8,833 bases of DNA, taken from Spirochaetota bacterium (lineage in GTDB: Bacteria; Spirochaetota; Spirochaetia; Treponematales; Treponemataceae). Below the pieces are notes generated by a model, which was not told where the DNA came from, ran no database searches, and saw only the letters and a program-made list of their open reading frames with translations. Below are positions 1 through 6,221 of this stretch, in pieces. Made by a program: the position numbers and the translations under genes. The stretch covers positions 1-8,833 of the forward strand of contig JAKPSR010000228.1 in the NCBI GenBank assembly GCA_029571425.1, in the 5' to 3' direction. Within the stretch, counting starts at the first letter, position 1. Every line of letters begins with the position of its first letter.

Positions 1-890
1 TGGCGGTGCCGCTCGCCCGCTCGCTCGCCGCGGGGGGCATCCCCTGCGCCGAGGTCACCTTTCGAACGGCCGCGGCCGAGGAATCGATCCGCCGCATCGC
101 GGCCGAGGTACCCTCCGTGCTCCTCGGCGCCGGCACCGTGATCAACGAGTCGCTCGCCCGCAAGGCCATCGCGGCCGGCGCGCGCTTCGTCGTCGCGCCG
201 GGCTTTAACCCCGCCGTCGTCGACGCGTGCCTCGAGGCGGGAGTCCCCGTCTTCCCCGGCGTCAACAACCCGAGCGGGGTCGAGGCCGCCCTCGAGAAGG
301 GGCTGTCGTGCCTGAAGTTCTTCCCCGCGGAGGCCTCGGGCGGCGTCGCCATGCTCGACGCCCTCGCGGGCCCGTTCCCCTCGGTTAGCTTTCTTCCCAC
401 GGGCGGGATCGGCCCCGACAACCTCGCCGACTACGCGCGGAGGCAAAACGTCCTCGCCGTCGGCGGGACGTGGATGGTCAAGCCCGACGCGGTCGAGGCC
501 GGGCGATGGGACGAGATAAGCGCCCTCTGCAGGGAGGCGCGGCGCGCGATGCAGGGTTTCCGCATCGCCCACGTCGGGATTAACTCGCCCGACGAGGGCG
601 CCGCGGCGGACGCGGCCGCCCTGTTCTCGATCTTCTCGAGTCCCGCGAAGCCGGGTGCCTCGTCGATATTCTGCGGCCAGGCCATCGAGGTGATGAAATC
701 GCCCTTCCGGGGGACGCACGGACACCTCGCCGTCGAGTGCCTCAACGTCGAGCGCGCCCTCGCCTACCTCGCCCCGCTCGGGTTCAAGCCCGTCCCCGAG
801 ACCGCGAAGACGGGCAAGGGCCGTATCACGGTCGTATACCTCGACCGCGAGATCGCCGGGTTCGCCGTCCACCTCGTGCGGGCCGGCTGA
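1..890 (+). CDS. eda: KDPG/KHG aldolase with C-terminal VOC-like domain (5' partial)
   Basis: This class I aldolase cleaves 2-keto-3-deoxy-6-phosphogluconate to pyruvate and glyceraldehyde-3-phosphate, and often also 4-hydroxy-2-oxoglutarate, in the cytosol. The reading frame is open to the window edge. The first visible residues (AVPLARSLAAGG) align with about residue 28 of E. coli Eda, so roughly 25-30 N-terminal residues are missing and the GTG at 6 is an internal Val codon. Counting from that GTG, the active-site Glu is E16 in AEVTFRT with R20 following, the Schiff-base Lys is K104 in LKFFPAE, and the phosphate-binding PTGGI lies at 131-135. E. coli Eda ends near visible residue 180. Here about 110 further residues follow (185-294), beginning FRIAHVGIN and containing GTHGHLAVECLNVERALAYL, which resembles a vicinal-oxygen-chelate (glyoxalase-like) fold. 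I recall this extended form from other sugar-acid catabolic aldolases. The role of the tail is unknown. No terminator is visible before the next gene. Confidence 0.9.
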   Translation, partial: AVPLARSLAAGGIPCAEVTFRTAAAEESIRRIAAEVPSVLLGAGTVINESLARKAIAAGARFVVAPGFNPAVVDACLEAGVPVFPGVNNPSGVEAALEKGLSCLKFFPAEASGGVAMLDALAGPFPSVSFLPTGGIGPDNLADYARRQNVLAVGGTWMVKPDAVEAGRWDEISALCREARRAMQGFRIAHVGINSPDEGAAADAAALFSIFSSPAKPGASSIFCGQAIEVMKSPFRGTHGHLAVECLNVERALAYLAPLGFKPVPETAKTGKGRITVVYLDREIAGFAVHLVRAG

Positions 891-900
891 AAAAATCGTG

Positions 901-930
901 TAGCCATGGACGCCCCTTTACGCGTATACT
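901..930 (+). promoter_or_regulatory. Candidate promoter for the 941 gene with almost no leader
   Basis: TATACT at 925-930 is a 5/6 match to the -10 box. TAGCCA at 901-906 is a 4/6 match to the -35 box, with an 18-bp spacer. Transcription would start near 936-938, only 3-5 nt before the ATG at 941, so the message would be nearly leaderless. The alternative is read-through from the aldolase gene 50 bp upstream. This is a consensus match only. Confidence 0.35.
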
Positions 931-940
931 GGATGATTAT

Positions 941-1993
941 ATGGACGTTGACCAGTTCCTAAACGAGACGCATAGCACCATCGACCAGATCCGCACCCCC
1001 GACGAGATCTCCACCGATATCGTCGTACTCAACCAGACCGAGCGCGCCCTCGTGAACCGCGTCTTCGAGAACCTCCGCGTCTACTCCCCCGAGACGATGG
1101 TCGGGGTCGCCACCCGCATCATGGACCTCGAGCGGCTCTCGGTCTCGATATCGCGCTACCCGTCGATGCACGAGCGCGGCATCCTCGCCGGGCGCGAGCG
1201 CTCGACCGAGACCCTGATCGACACCCTCTGCTGCTTCGGCGACGGCGAGCGGCTCCTTACGCTCCCGACCAAGGCCATCCTCGGCAAGGGATTCCTCGTC
1301 GCCAAGTTCCACGCGTTCGCCGCGATCACCAAGGTCGCCGTCAACTCCTTCTTCGCCGAGGAGGAGATACGGCAGCTCAGGCAGGCGACGCTCAACATCA
1401 TGTTCACCCTGATGGCGGAGGACGTTTATATGTCCCTGCTCGACGACCCGAACCTCAACGACGAGGTCAGGCGCGACGTCGCCGAGTCGCTCGCCGAGCT
1501 CTGGGAGCACCGGCTCGACCACAACGTCGCGAGCGTCGCCCCGGTCCTCGACGCGGTGTGGACGGTGCGCGACAAGATCGCCCCGAACTTCGGCACCATG
1601 ATCGGGACGAGCGAGCTTCTCCTCCTCTCGATCGCCCTCGACGACTCCTGGCAGAGCTTCATCTCGCGCAAGCTCGGGCAGGAGGACGTGGCCGCCGCGA
1701 TGGAGGAATTCCTCTTCGGCCTCTCCTACGAGGACATATCCTTCATCCGGAAGGAGCTGAGAAACCGCGGCGGCGGCGCGATCGGCAGGGACGAGGTTCC
1801 CGGCATCGTCGGGCACCAAGTGGCCCTCGCGAACGAGGACCCCCGCATCTTCTTCCGCGCGTATACGCAGAGGCGAAACAACGCCGACGCGCGCAAGCGG
1901 CTCAACGCCCCGGGGCCCCGCAAGACCCTGGAGGATCACTACATGCAGTTCATCTTCGAGCAGCATCGGGAGGGGGCGCGGCATGGCTCCTGA
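941..1993 (+). CDS. Unrecognised 350-residue cytosolic protein, partner of a HTH-cupin regulator
   Basis: I do not recognise this family. The protein has no signal peptide and no membrane segment. It is rich in charged residues and looks mostly helical. Visible landmarks are an acidic N-terminus (MDVDQFLNE), a Cys pair at 97-98 (LCCFGDGERLL), a long central helical stretch around 115-210, a helical region ending FLFGLSYEDISFIRKELRNR (257-276), a GGGAIGRDEVPG loop (277-288), and a basic C-terminus (RRNNADARKRLN) before a final helix. The start is the ATG at 941, preceded only by a weak TGGATG Shine-Dalgarno candidate. Upstream in-frame codons lie inside the aldolase gene. The 3' end overlaps the next gene by 11 bp in another frame, which implies translational coupling and a shared job with that regulator. 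Its restrained, patterned sequence and GC-rich third positions argue that it is real. It could be a ligand-handling or signalling partner of the regulator, but that is a guess from position only. Confidence 0.85.
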   Translation: MDVDQFLNETHSTIDQIRTPDEISTDIVVLNQTERALVNRVFENLRVYSPETMVGVATRIMDLERLSVSISRYPSMHERGILAGRERSTETLIDTLCCFGDGERLLTLPTKAILGKGFLVAKFHAFAAITKVAVNSFFAEEEIRQLRQATLNIMFTLMAEDVYMSLLDDPNLNDEVRRDVAESLAELWEHRLDHNVASVAPVLDAVWTVRDKIAPNFGTMIGTSELLLLSIALDDSWQSFISRKLGQEDVAAAMEEFLFGLSYEDISFIRKELRNRGGGAIGRDEVPGIVGHQVALANEDPRIFFRAYTQRRNNADARKRLNAPGPRKTLEDHYMQFIFEQHREGARHGS

Positions 1994-2561
1994 ACGCGAG
2001 CCTTTCCGGTTCGGCGAGAAACTCCGCGCGATCCGCGAGCGAAAGGGCTACACCCTCAAGGTCGTCGCCCAGGCCGCCGGGGTCAGCGAGAGCCTCGTCT
2101 CGCAGATCGAGAGGAACAGGGTTTCCCCCGCCATCGACACCCTCCTCGCGCTCGCGGACGCGCTCGAGATCGACCTTGAGTACCTCTTCGAGGGATACCG
2201 CCGCGAGCGGCCGGTCCGCCTGATCAAGGCAGACGAGCGGCGCCGCGTCGACGAGGCCGGGGTCCAATACGAGGAGATCGTCCGCCCGGTCGAGGGCGAC
2301 GGCGCGCACGCGATCGAGTCCTACTACATCACGATACCTGCGGGCGGGCAAACCCAGCGCGGGTCCTACGGCCACCTTGGCCGCGAGTTCGGCATCGTCG
2401 TCGAGGGGGCAGCCGAGCTTCACTACGAGACGCGCGTGTTCGCCCTTGAACCCGGGGACAGCATCTCCTTCTCGGCAACCGCCCCGCACGTCCTCGTCAA
2501 CAAGGGGCCGGCCCGCTTCCGCGCGCTCTGGGTCATCACCCCGCCCCAGCGCTTCTCCTAA
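1983..2561 (+). CDS. XRE-type HTH transcriptional regulator with C-terminal cupin domain
   Basis: This is a DNA-binding regulator of the HTH-cupin class (192 residues, the usual length for the class). Residues 10-70 form a classical XRE helix-turn-helix: FGEKLRAIRERKGYTLK, then VAQAAGVSESLVSQIERNR as the recognition region, then SPAIDTLLALADALEI. A linker follows, and residues about 115-187 form a small beta-barrel cupin with the hallmarks YGHLGREFGIVVEG and LEPGDSISFSATAPHVLVNKG. Such cupins bind a small effector or metal, and family members often control amine, amino-acid or sugar-acid genes. The effector here is not evident. A strong GGGAGGGGG ribosome site at 1968-1976 inside the upstream gene supports the ATG at 1983. 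The 11-bp overlap with the preceding gene shows that the two are expressed together. HTH and cupin are both complete. Confidence 0.93.
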   Translation: MAPEREPFRFGEKLRAIRERKGYTLKVVAQAAGVSESLVSQIERNRVSPAIDTLLALADALEIDLEYLFEGYRRERPVRLIKADERRRVDEAGVQYEEIVRPVEGDGAHAIESYYITIPAGGQTQRGSYGHLGREFGIVVEGAAELHYETRVFALEPGDSISFSATAPHVLVNKGPARFRALWVITPPQRFS

Positions 2562-2578
2562 GCGCCGCCTTCCGTCCC

Positions 2579-2606
2579 TTGCCTTTTTCCCCGACAGTGT
2601 TATAGT
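2579..2606 (+). promoter_or_regulatory. Sigma70-type promoter with extended -10 for the 2650 gene
   Basis: TTGCCT at 2579-2584 (-35), a 16-bp spacer, and TATAGT at 2601-2606 (-10), preceded by TGT at 2598-2600, which gives an extended -10 element. The predicted start is about 2613, exactly at the foot of the stem-loop that follows. This is the best promoter-like sequence on the + strand of the window. Confidence 0.6.
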
Positions 2607-2612
2607 TAAAGA

Positions 2613-2635
2613 AAGCGCGCGCCCATCGCGCGCTT
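2613..2635 (+). promoter_or_regulatory. Perfect 9-bp stem-loop at the predicted mRNA 5' end
   Basis: The arms AAGCGCGCG (2613-2621) and CGCGCGCTT (2627-2635) pair perfectly around the loop CCCAT. The hairpin starts at the predicted +1 and ends 3 nt before the AAGGAG ribosome site (2639-2644). There is no U-tract after it, so it is not a terminator. A 5' stem of this kind can protect an mRNA from decay, and that role is inferred here. Confidence 0.6.
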
Positions 2636-2649
2636 AACAAGGAGAATAT

Positions 2650-3345
2650 ATGAAACGTTCGCGCATCGTCGTTTACGCCGCGGCCCTCGCCGTCGCCGTC
2701 CTTCCGCTTTTCGCCGCGGGCAAGGACTCCCTCGATAAGTACTGGCAGCCCTCGGGTAAATCCTACCCCGCGGGCAAGGCCTTCAAGACCGCGGTCACGT
2801 GGGCGCCCGGCCAATACGTCGTCGTCGGTACCAAGACCAAGGGCAAGATCGAATCCGTCAGCAAGCAACTCGTCGTCCGCAAGGAATCGGGTGGATGGGT
2901 GATCGAGACCGTCAACATCGACAAGAAGGGAAAGGAAACGGCGACCCAGATGCTCCTCAAGGGCTTCGACACGGCCGTCTCGGCGAAGGACGCCTCGAAG
3001 ATCACCATCGGATGGATGAAGATGCGCGACGAGGAAGGCCAGGTTACCGAGATCGGGGAGGAGCAGATGGCCCTCTTCGGGATGATCGCGAAGGCGTCGT
3101 ACGAGAAGCTCGTCGTCAACGTCAGCGCGCCGAAGGATGGCGGGCCGGTCGAGGTGCCTGCCGGCTCCTTCGCCGGCACCTGGTACACCAAGGACAGCGT
3201 CAAGATGCTCGGCATGACGGTCGAAACCGAGTCGTGGTATAACTCCGCAGTCCCCGTCAACGGGCTCGTGAAGTACCAAACCACCGACGGGAAGTCGGTG
3301 AGCGAGCTTCTCTCGTTCGGCTTCGACGGCAAGTCGACCTTCTAA
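2650..3345 (+). CDS. Exported protein of unknown function, about 208 residues after signal cleavage
   Basis: The protein starts with a clear Sec signal peptide: MKRSR, a hydrophobic core at 7-20, and a likely cut after FAA (residue 23). There is no cysteine lipobox, so it should be soluble in the periplasm or beyond. The mature part alternates short strands and turns, for example QYVVVGTKTKGKIESV (55-70), GGWVIETVNIDKKGKE and TWYTKDSVKMLGMTVETESW (177-196). It ends with VPVNGLVKYQTTDGKSV. A 'trp-x-x-x-x-VPV-x-GLVK' ending after a repeated conversion-type statement is reminiscent of beta-rich envelope proteins of the LolA or DUF3108 kind, but I cannot assign a family. The ATG at 2650 follows AAGGAG by 5 nt. 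The gene has its own promoter, 5' hairpin and terminator, so it is a single-gene unit that is probably well expressed. Confidence 0.88.
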   Translation: MKRSRIVVYAAALAVAVLPLFAAGKDSLDKYWQPSGKSYPAGKAFKTAVTWAPGQYVVVGTKTKGKIESVSKQLVVRKESGGWVIETVNIDKKGKETATQMLLKGFDTAVSAKDASKITIGWMKMRDEEGQVTEIGEEQMALFGMIAKASYEKLVVNVSAPKDGGPVEVPAGSFAGTWYTKDSVKMLGMTVETESWYNSAVPVNGLVKYQTTDGKSVSELLSFGFDGKSTF

Positions 3346-3356
3346 CGCAGAAAATT

Positions 3357-3377
3357 CCGAGCGCGGCTCGCGCTCGG
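3357..3377 (+). repeat. Perfect 9-bp inverted repeat just after the exported-protein gene
   Basis: CCGAGCGCG (3357-3365) and CGCGCTCGG (3369-3377) form a perfect stem with a 3-nt loop, 11 bp after the stop codon. There is no T-run after it. It sits directly before the intrinsic terminator and probably acts with it or protects the 3' end of the mRNA. Confidence 0.6.
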
Positions 3378-3388
3378 CGCAAAGAAAG

Positions 3389-3416
3389 GGCGCGGGGAAA
3401 ACCCCGCGCCTTTTTT
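3389..3416 (+). terminator. Strong intrinsic terminator between convergent genes
   Basis: GGCGCGGGG (3389-3397), loop AAAA, CCCCGCGCC (3402-3410), then six T residues. It ends transcription of the exported-protein gene 9 bp before the stop codon of the convergent response-regulator gene. Read on the - strand, the hairpin is followed by CTTTCTTTG, a poorer U-rich tail, so it may also stop the opposing operon. Confidence 0.92.
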
Positions 3417-3425
3417 ATATTTGCC

Positions 3426-4073
3426 CTACCGTTCCCGATCGCCCCACTCGATTGCCAAGCGAAGGAGTTCCTGCGTCGAGGGAACCCCGAGCCGGCGCTT
3501 CAGCTCCTCCTTGTGCGCGTCCACCGTTTTCTTGCTTATCGAAAGGCGCGCCGCGATCGAGTGGGAATCGAGGCCCTTGCCGACGAGGCGGAAAACCTGG
3601 AACTGCCTTTCCGAGAGGGAATCGACGGCGGCGAGGCCGGCAGCGGTCGCAACGATTGCCGCGTCGATCACGCGATCGCGCTCGCGCGGGCTGAGCCAGG
3701 TGCCGCCCGATGCGACGGCGTCCATGGCCTCGATGACGACGGGGGCGCTCTCTCCCTTCATCGCGTAGCCGTTCGCACCCGAGGCGAGGGCACGGCGGGC
3801 GTAATGACGTTCGTCCATCATGGAGAGGACCAGGATGCGCATGCCGGGCTTGCCTGCGCGCGCGCGCTTGACGAGCTCGAGGCCGTCCTCCTCGCCGAGC
3901 GACAGGTCGGCAACCAATAGGTCGGGGGACTCGCGCTCGACGAGCGCGATGCCGTCCCCAATCGTCGACGCGGTCCCGACGACCTCGTAGCGACCGGTCG
4001 ATCCCAAGAGGACGGCGAGGCCCTGCGAGAATATCGGATGGTCGTCGACGACGACGACGCGGCGCTTGCTCAT
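3426..4073 (-). CDS. NarL/FixJ-type two-component response regulator
   Basis: This protein receives phosphate from the upstream-encoded kinase and controls transcription. It has 215 residues, normal for the family. The receiver domain (1-120) has the acidic pocket D10-D11 in VVVDDHP, phospho-acceptor D56 in LLVADLSL, the switch residue S84 in LVLSMMD, and the conserved Lys K106 in GYAMKG. The LuxR-type helix-turn-helix covers about 152-210, with LSERQFQVFRLVGKGLDS, SIAARLSISKKTVDAHKEEL and KRRLGV. All key residues are present, so it should be functional. The ATG overlaps the kinase stop codon (ATGA, 4 bp), and GGGAGGA at 4081-4087 provides the ribosome site. The two genes are therefore translationally coupled and form a cognate pair. 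Its targets are not known from sequence. The repeated half-sites upstream of the kinase gene are a possible autoregulatory site. Confidence 0.96.
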   Translation of the reverse strand: MSKRRVVVVDDHPIFSQGLAVLLGSTGRYEVVGTASTIGDGIALVERESPDLLVADLSLGEEDGLELVKRARAGKPGMRILVLSMMDERHYARRALASGANGYAMKGESAPVVIEAMDAVASGGTWLSPRERDRVIDAAIVATAAGLAAVDSLSERQFQVFRLVGKGLDSHSIAARLSISKKTVDAHKEELKRRLGVPSTQELLRLAIEWGDRER

Positions 4074-6067
4074 TTCACGATCCTCCCTCGGGGGACGCGC
4101 ACCTCGACGGACGTACCCCCGCCGGCCGACGACGAGACGGCGAACGAGGCGCCGATCTGGCGCGACCGATACTCCATCGACTTGAGCCCGATGCCCCGGG
4201 GACGTCGGCCGCGCGAGCGGTCGGGACGCGGACCCGCGTTCCTCTCCGCGCGAGAATCGATCGCCGGGTCGCCCTGCCCGTCGTCACCGACGCGAAGCAC
4301 CGACTCCGCGTCAGCGAGCGAGAGACTCACGACGGCCTCCCGCGCCCGCGAGTGCCGGGAAACGTTCTGCAGGGCCTCCTGCGCGATGCGGTAGAGGTTC
4401 ACCCTCTCGGCGCGCGAGAAGGGCTCAGGCCCGTCCCCCGTCATGACGAACCGGAACGAGCAGCCGCCCTGCCCGTCCATCGCCTCGACGAGCGCGCGCA
4501 GTGAGTCGGCGAGGCTTACCGCGTCGATGTCGACGGGGAAGGAATCGCGCGCGTAGCGCCTCGTCCGCTCGAGGGTGTCCGCGGCCATCGCGGCGAGCAT
4601 CCGGGCGCGCGGGTCGTCGCCCCCGAGGCTTTCGGCGACCATCATCATCGCGGCCAGCGACTGGCAGATGTCGTCGTGAAGGTCAACGCTGAAACGGAAC
4701 CGCTCGAGGTCGCTGATCCTGAGAACCTCGCGCTCGAGCTCGAGGGCCCTCGTCCGCTCGTCCTCGAGGAGGTTTAAACGGGCAAGCGCGGCGGAAAGGA
4801 AGGAGGCGCACAGGCTCATGAACGGGTGGACGTCGTCCTCGGCCTCGTAATAAAGAAGCCCTATCTCGCCCTCCGCCGCGCGGAGGTGGATCAGGACTCC
4901 CGCGAACCCAGAATCAAGCGAGGTTAAGACCGACTCGAAGAAGGGCGCGAGCGCGACCCGGTCCCCGGCGCGCGAGGGGCACTCGCCACGCGCGTGAAGA
5001 AGGGTCGCCTCGTCCGGCATCGTCGCCAATGGCCTCGAAAAGGCGATCAGAAAGATCCGCGGCACCTCGACGCTCGAAAGGAACTCCTCGAGCGGTCCGA
5101 CGATCCCGCCGCGATCGGTCGCCGCCATCAGGGACTGGGCGAGATACCCCGCGTCGCGGAGAAACTGCTCCCGGAGGACGTCGCTCCCGGGTCGCGCGGG
5201 CGCGGGATCGATGGCGTCCGGGCAGCCGCATGAGGCGCGGCGCACGAAGGCCGCCGGTATCAAGGTCCGTCGAGGTACCGCCTCGCCGCGCGACATCCGC
5301 GCGAGCGCCCCGACCGAGGCGGCGCCGAGCTCGGCGAGGGGCTGGCGCACGGTGGTGAGGCCAGGGCGCGCAAAGCGCGCGTGCGGGATGTCGTCGAAGC
5401 CGGTAATCGGGCAGTCGGCCCAAAGAGGCTCACGCGCCGCGCGGAGGAATTTTCGCGCCCCAAGGGCGATGTCGTCGCTGCCGGCGACGATCGCGTCGAC
5501 GTCGCGGCTCGCGTGCCCGGCGAGGTACTCGCGCGCCATCCGCACCCCGGCCGACTCGCTGAAGAGATCGCCGCGCATCACGGTAACCGAGCACGGAAGC
5601 CCGCGCGCCCGTTCGCGATCGATCCGCGCGAGGACGGAGAATTCGCGCTCGCGGCTGTCGGCGTTCGTCGCTGGCCCGCCGAGGTACAGGAAGCTCCGAT
5701 ACCCATGATCCTCGATCAAGTGGTCGAGCAGACGGTCGAAGGCCTCGGCGGCGTCGACGAGCACGGAGGGCCAGCCAAAAAGCTCGGCGCCTATCGAGAC
5801 GATCCTGCGGCCCTCGAGTCCCGCGGGCGGGGACGGCGGCGGGTTTGCCTGATCGACTATGATCGACGAAAGAAGGAGGATGCCGTCGAGGCGCAAGAAG
5901 GCGAGCGCCGGAAAGAGGGTCGCGCCGGGATCGCGGCAATGCTCGAAGGTCTCGCCCTGCACGCACACGAGCTGAATGCCCAGCCGCCGGGCCGCCTCGC
6001 GAACCCCGGCGTACACCGATGACTGATACTCCTCGTCGAGGTATTTAAGGAAAAGGCCAATTCGCAT
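4070..6067 (-). CDS. Soluble sensor histidine kinase with LacI/ribose-binding-type input domain
   Basis: The predicted protein has 665 residues and no membrane segment. Residues 1-283 are a periplasmic-binding-protein-like domain of the LacI/GalR effector type, starting MRIGLFLKYLDEEYQSSVY and carrying IVAGSDDIALGA, ITGFDDIPHARFARPGL and TTVRQPLAELG, but with no DNA-binding HTH. Residues about 300-430 look GAF-like (EIGLLYYEAEDDVHPFMSLC), followed by a short coiled coil (431-458). The kinase core has H464 in FSVDLHDDICQSLAAMM (HisKA_3, NarX/DesK class), an N box in YRIAQEALQNVSRHSRA, G1 DDGQG (595-599), G2 GIGLKSM (625-631) and a final GGGTSVEV. The ATP lid between G1 and G2 is long and Arg-rich. 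The start was chosen at 6067, not at an in-frame ATG at 6118: GAGGAG lies 7 nt upstream, the binding-protein fold begins there, and a promoter occupies the earlier stretch. It presumably senses a cytosolic sugar-like ligand and phosphorylates the NarL-type regulator next door. Confidence 0.93.
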   Translation of the reverse strand: MRIGLFLKYLDEEYQSSVYAGVREAARRLGIQLVCVQGETFEHCRDPGATLFPALAFLRLDGILLLSSIIVDQANPPPSPPAGLEGRRIVSIGAELFGWPSVLVDAAEAFDRLLDHLIEDHGYRSFLYLGGPATNADSREREFSVLARIDRERARGLPCSVTVMRGDLFSESAGVRMAREYLAGHASRDVDAIVAGSDDIALGARKFLRAAREPLWADCPITGFDDIPHARFARPGLTTVRQPLAELGAASVGALARMSRGEAVPRRTLIPAAFVRRASCGCPDAIDPAPARPGSDVLREQFLRDAGYLAQSLMAATDRGGIVGPLEEFLSSVEVPRIFLIAFSRPLATMPDEATLLHARGECPSRAGDRVALAPFFESVLTSLDSGFAGVLIHLRAAEGEIGLLYYEAEDDVHPFMSLCASFLSAALARLNLLEDERTRALELEREVLRISDLERFRFSVDLHDDICQSLAAMMMVAESLGGDDPRARMLAAMAADTLERTRRYARDSFPVDIDAVSLADSLRALVEAMDGQGGCSFRFVMTGDGPEPFSRAERVNLYRIAQEALQNVSRHSRAREAVVSLSLADAESVLRVGDDGQGDPAIDSRAERNAGPRPDRSRGRRPRGIGLKSMEYRSRQIGASFAVSSSAGGGTSVEVRVPRGRIVK

Positions 6068-6074
6068 CCAGGCG

Positions 6075-6080
6075 CTCCTC
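6075..6080 (-). promoter_or_regulatory. Ribosome binding site that fixes the kinase start
   Basis: On the - strand GAGGAG is followed by CGCCTGG and then ATG at 6067, a 7-nt spacing. The earlier in-frame ATGs at 6118 and 6109 have no comparable site, so 6067 is the likely start. Confidence 0.7.
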
Positions 6081-6086
6081 GCCGCC

Positions 6087-6115
6087 AGTATACCCCGCTT
6101 TCGAGCCATTGAGAA
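6087..6115 (-). promoter_or_regulatory. Sigma70-type promoter of the kinase/regulator operon
   Basis: On the - strand TTCTCA (6115-6110, 4/6) and TATACT (6092-6087, 5/6) are separated by 17 bp. The start would be near 6080, giving a leader of about 13 nt that begins at the ribosome site. The promoter lies within the longer version of the open frame, which is a further argument against the 6118 start. Confidence 0.55.
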
Positions 6116-6125
6116 CACGGGCTCG

Positions 6126-6157
6126 ATAGGTATCCCTACCTAGGCGCGAATAGGTAT
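6126..6157. promoter_or_regulatory. Putative operator: three TAGGTA half-sites in the divergent region
   Basis: TAGGTA (6127-6132) and TACCTA (6137-6142) form a perfect inverted repeat around TCCC. ATAGGTAT occurs at 6126-6133 and again at 6150-6157, 24 bp apart. The complement TACCTAT fits the NarL heptamer consensus TACYYMT. The cluster lies about 46-77 bp upstream of the predicted kinase transcription start and upstream of the deacetylase gene. Candidate -10 boxes for the latter are TATAAA (6155-6160) and TATCAT (6190-6195), both without a good -35. The binding protein is unknown. Confidence 0.4.
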
Positions 6158-6221
6158 AAAAGCCGATTCCGCGCGGGCGAAACACCAAGTATCATGTGCT
6201 ATCAACTGCAGGAGGATTGTT

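Noticed and set aside
6..8. GTG as the true start of the aldolase
   Set aside because: It aligns with an internal Val of the aldolase barrel, and the frame is open to the window edge. The first strand of the barrel would be missing, so the gene is cut by the window.
959..1984. 341-codon open frame on the - strand, antisense to the unknown gene
   Set aside because: It is antisense to a well-formed gene. Its translation is a monotonous Leu/Val/Gly/Glu/Asp mix typical of the complement of GC-rich coding DNA, and it shows no domain.
1558..2223. 221-codon + strand frame overlapping the unknown gene and the regulator
   Set aside because: The translation is Arg/Ser/Pro-rich low-complexity sequence, overlaps two supported genes and has no motif. 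It is an out-of-frame shadow.
2549..2588. Hairpin GCGCTT/AAGCGC over the regulator stop codon followed by T5 as a terminator
   Set aside because: The stem is only 6 bp and the T-run begins 19 nt after it, too far for an intrinsic terminator.
5381..6022. 213-codon + strand frame inside the kinase gene
   Set aside because: It is antisense to the recognisable LacI-type domain and has no family features or ribosome site.
6068..6118. Upstream ATG at 6118 as the kinase start, adding 17 residues
   Set aside because: There is no ribosome site before it. A good promoter lies inside the extra stretch, and the binding-protein fold begins at the 6067 ATG, which has GAGGAG at the right distance.
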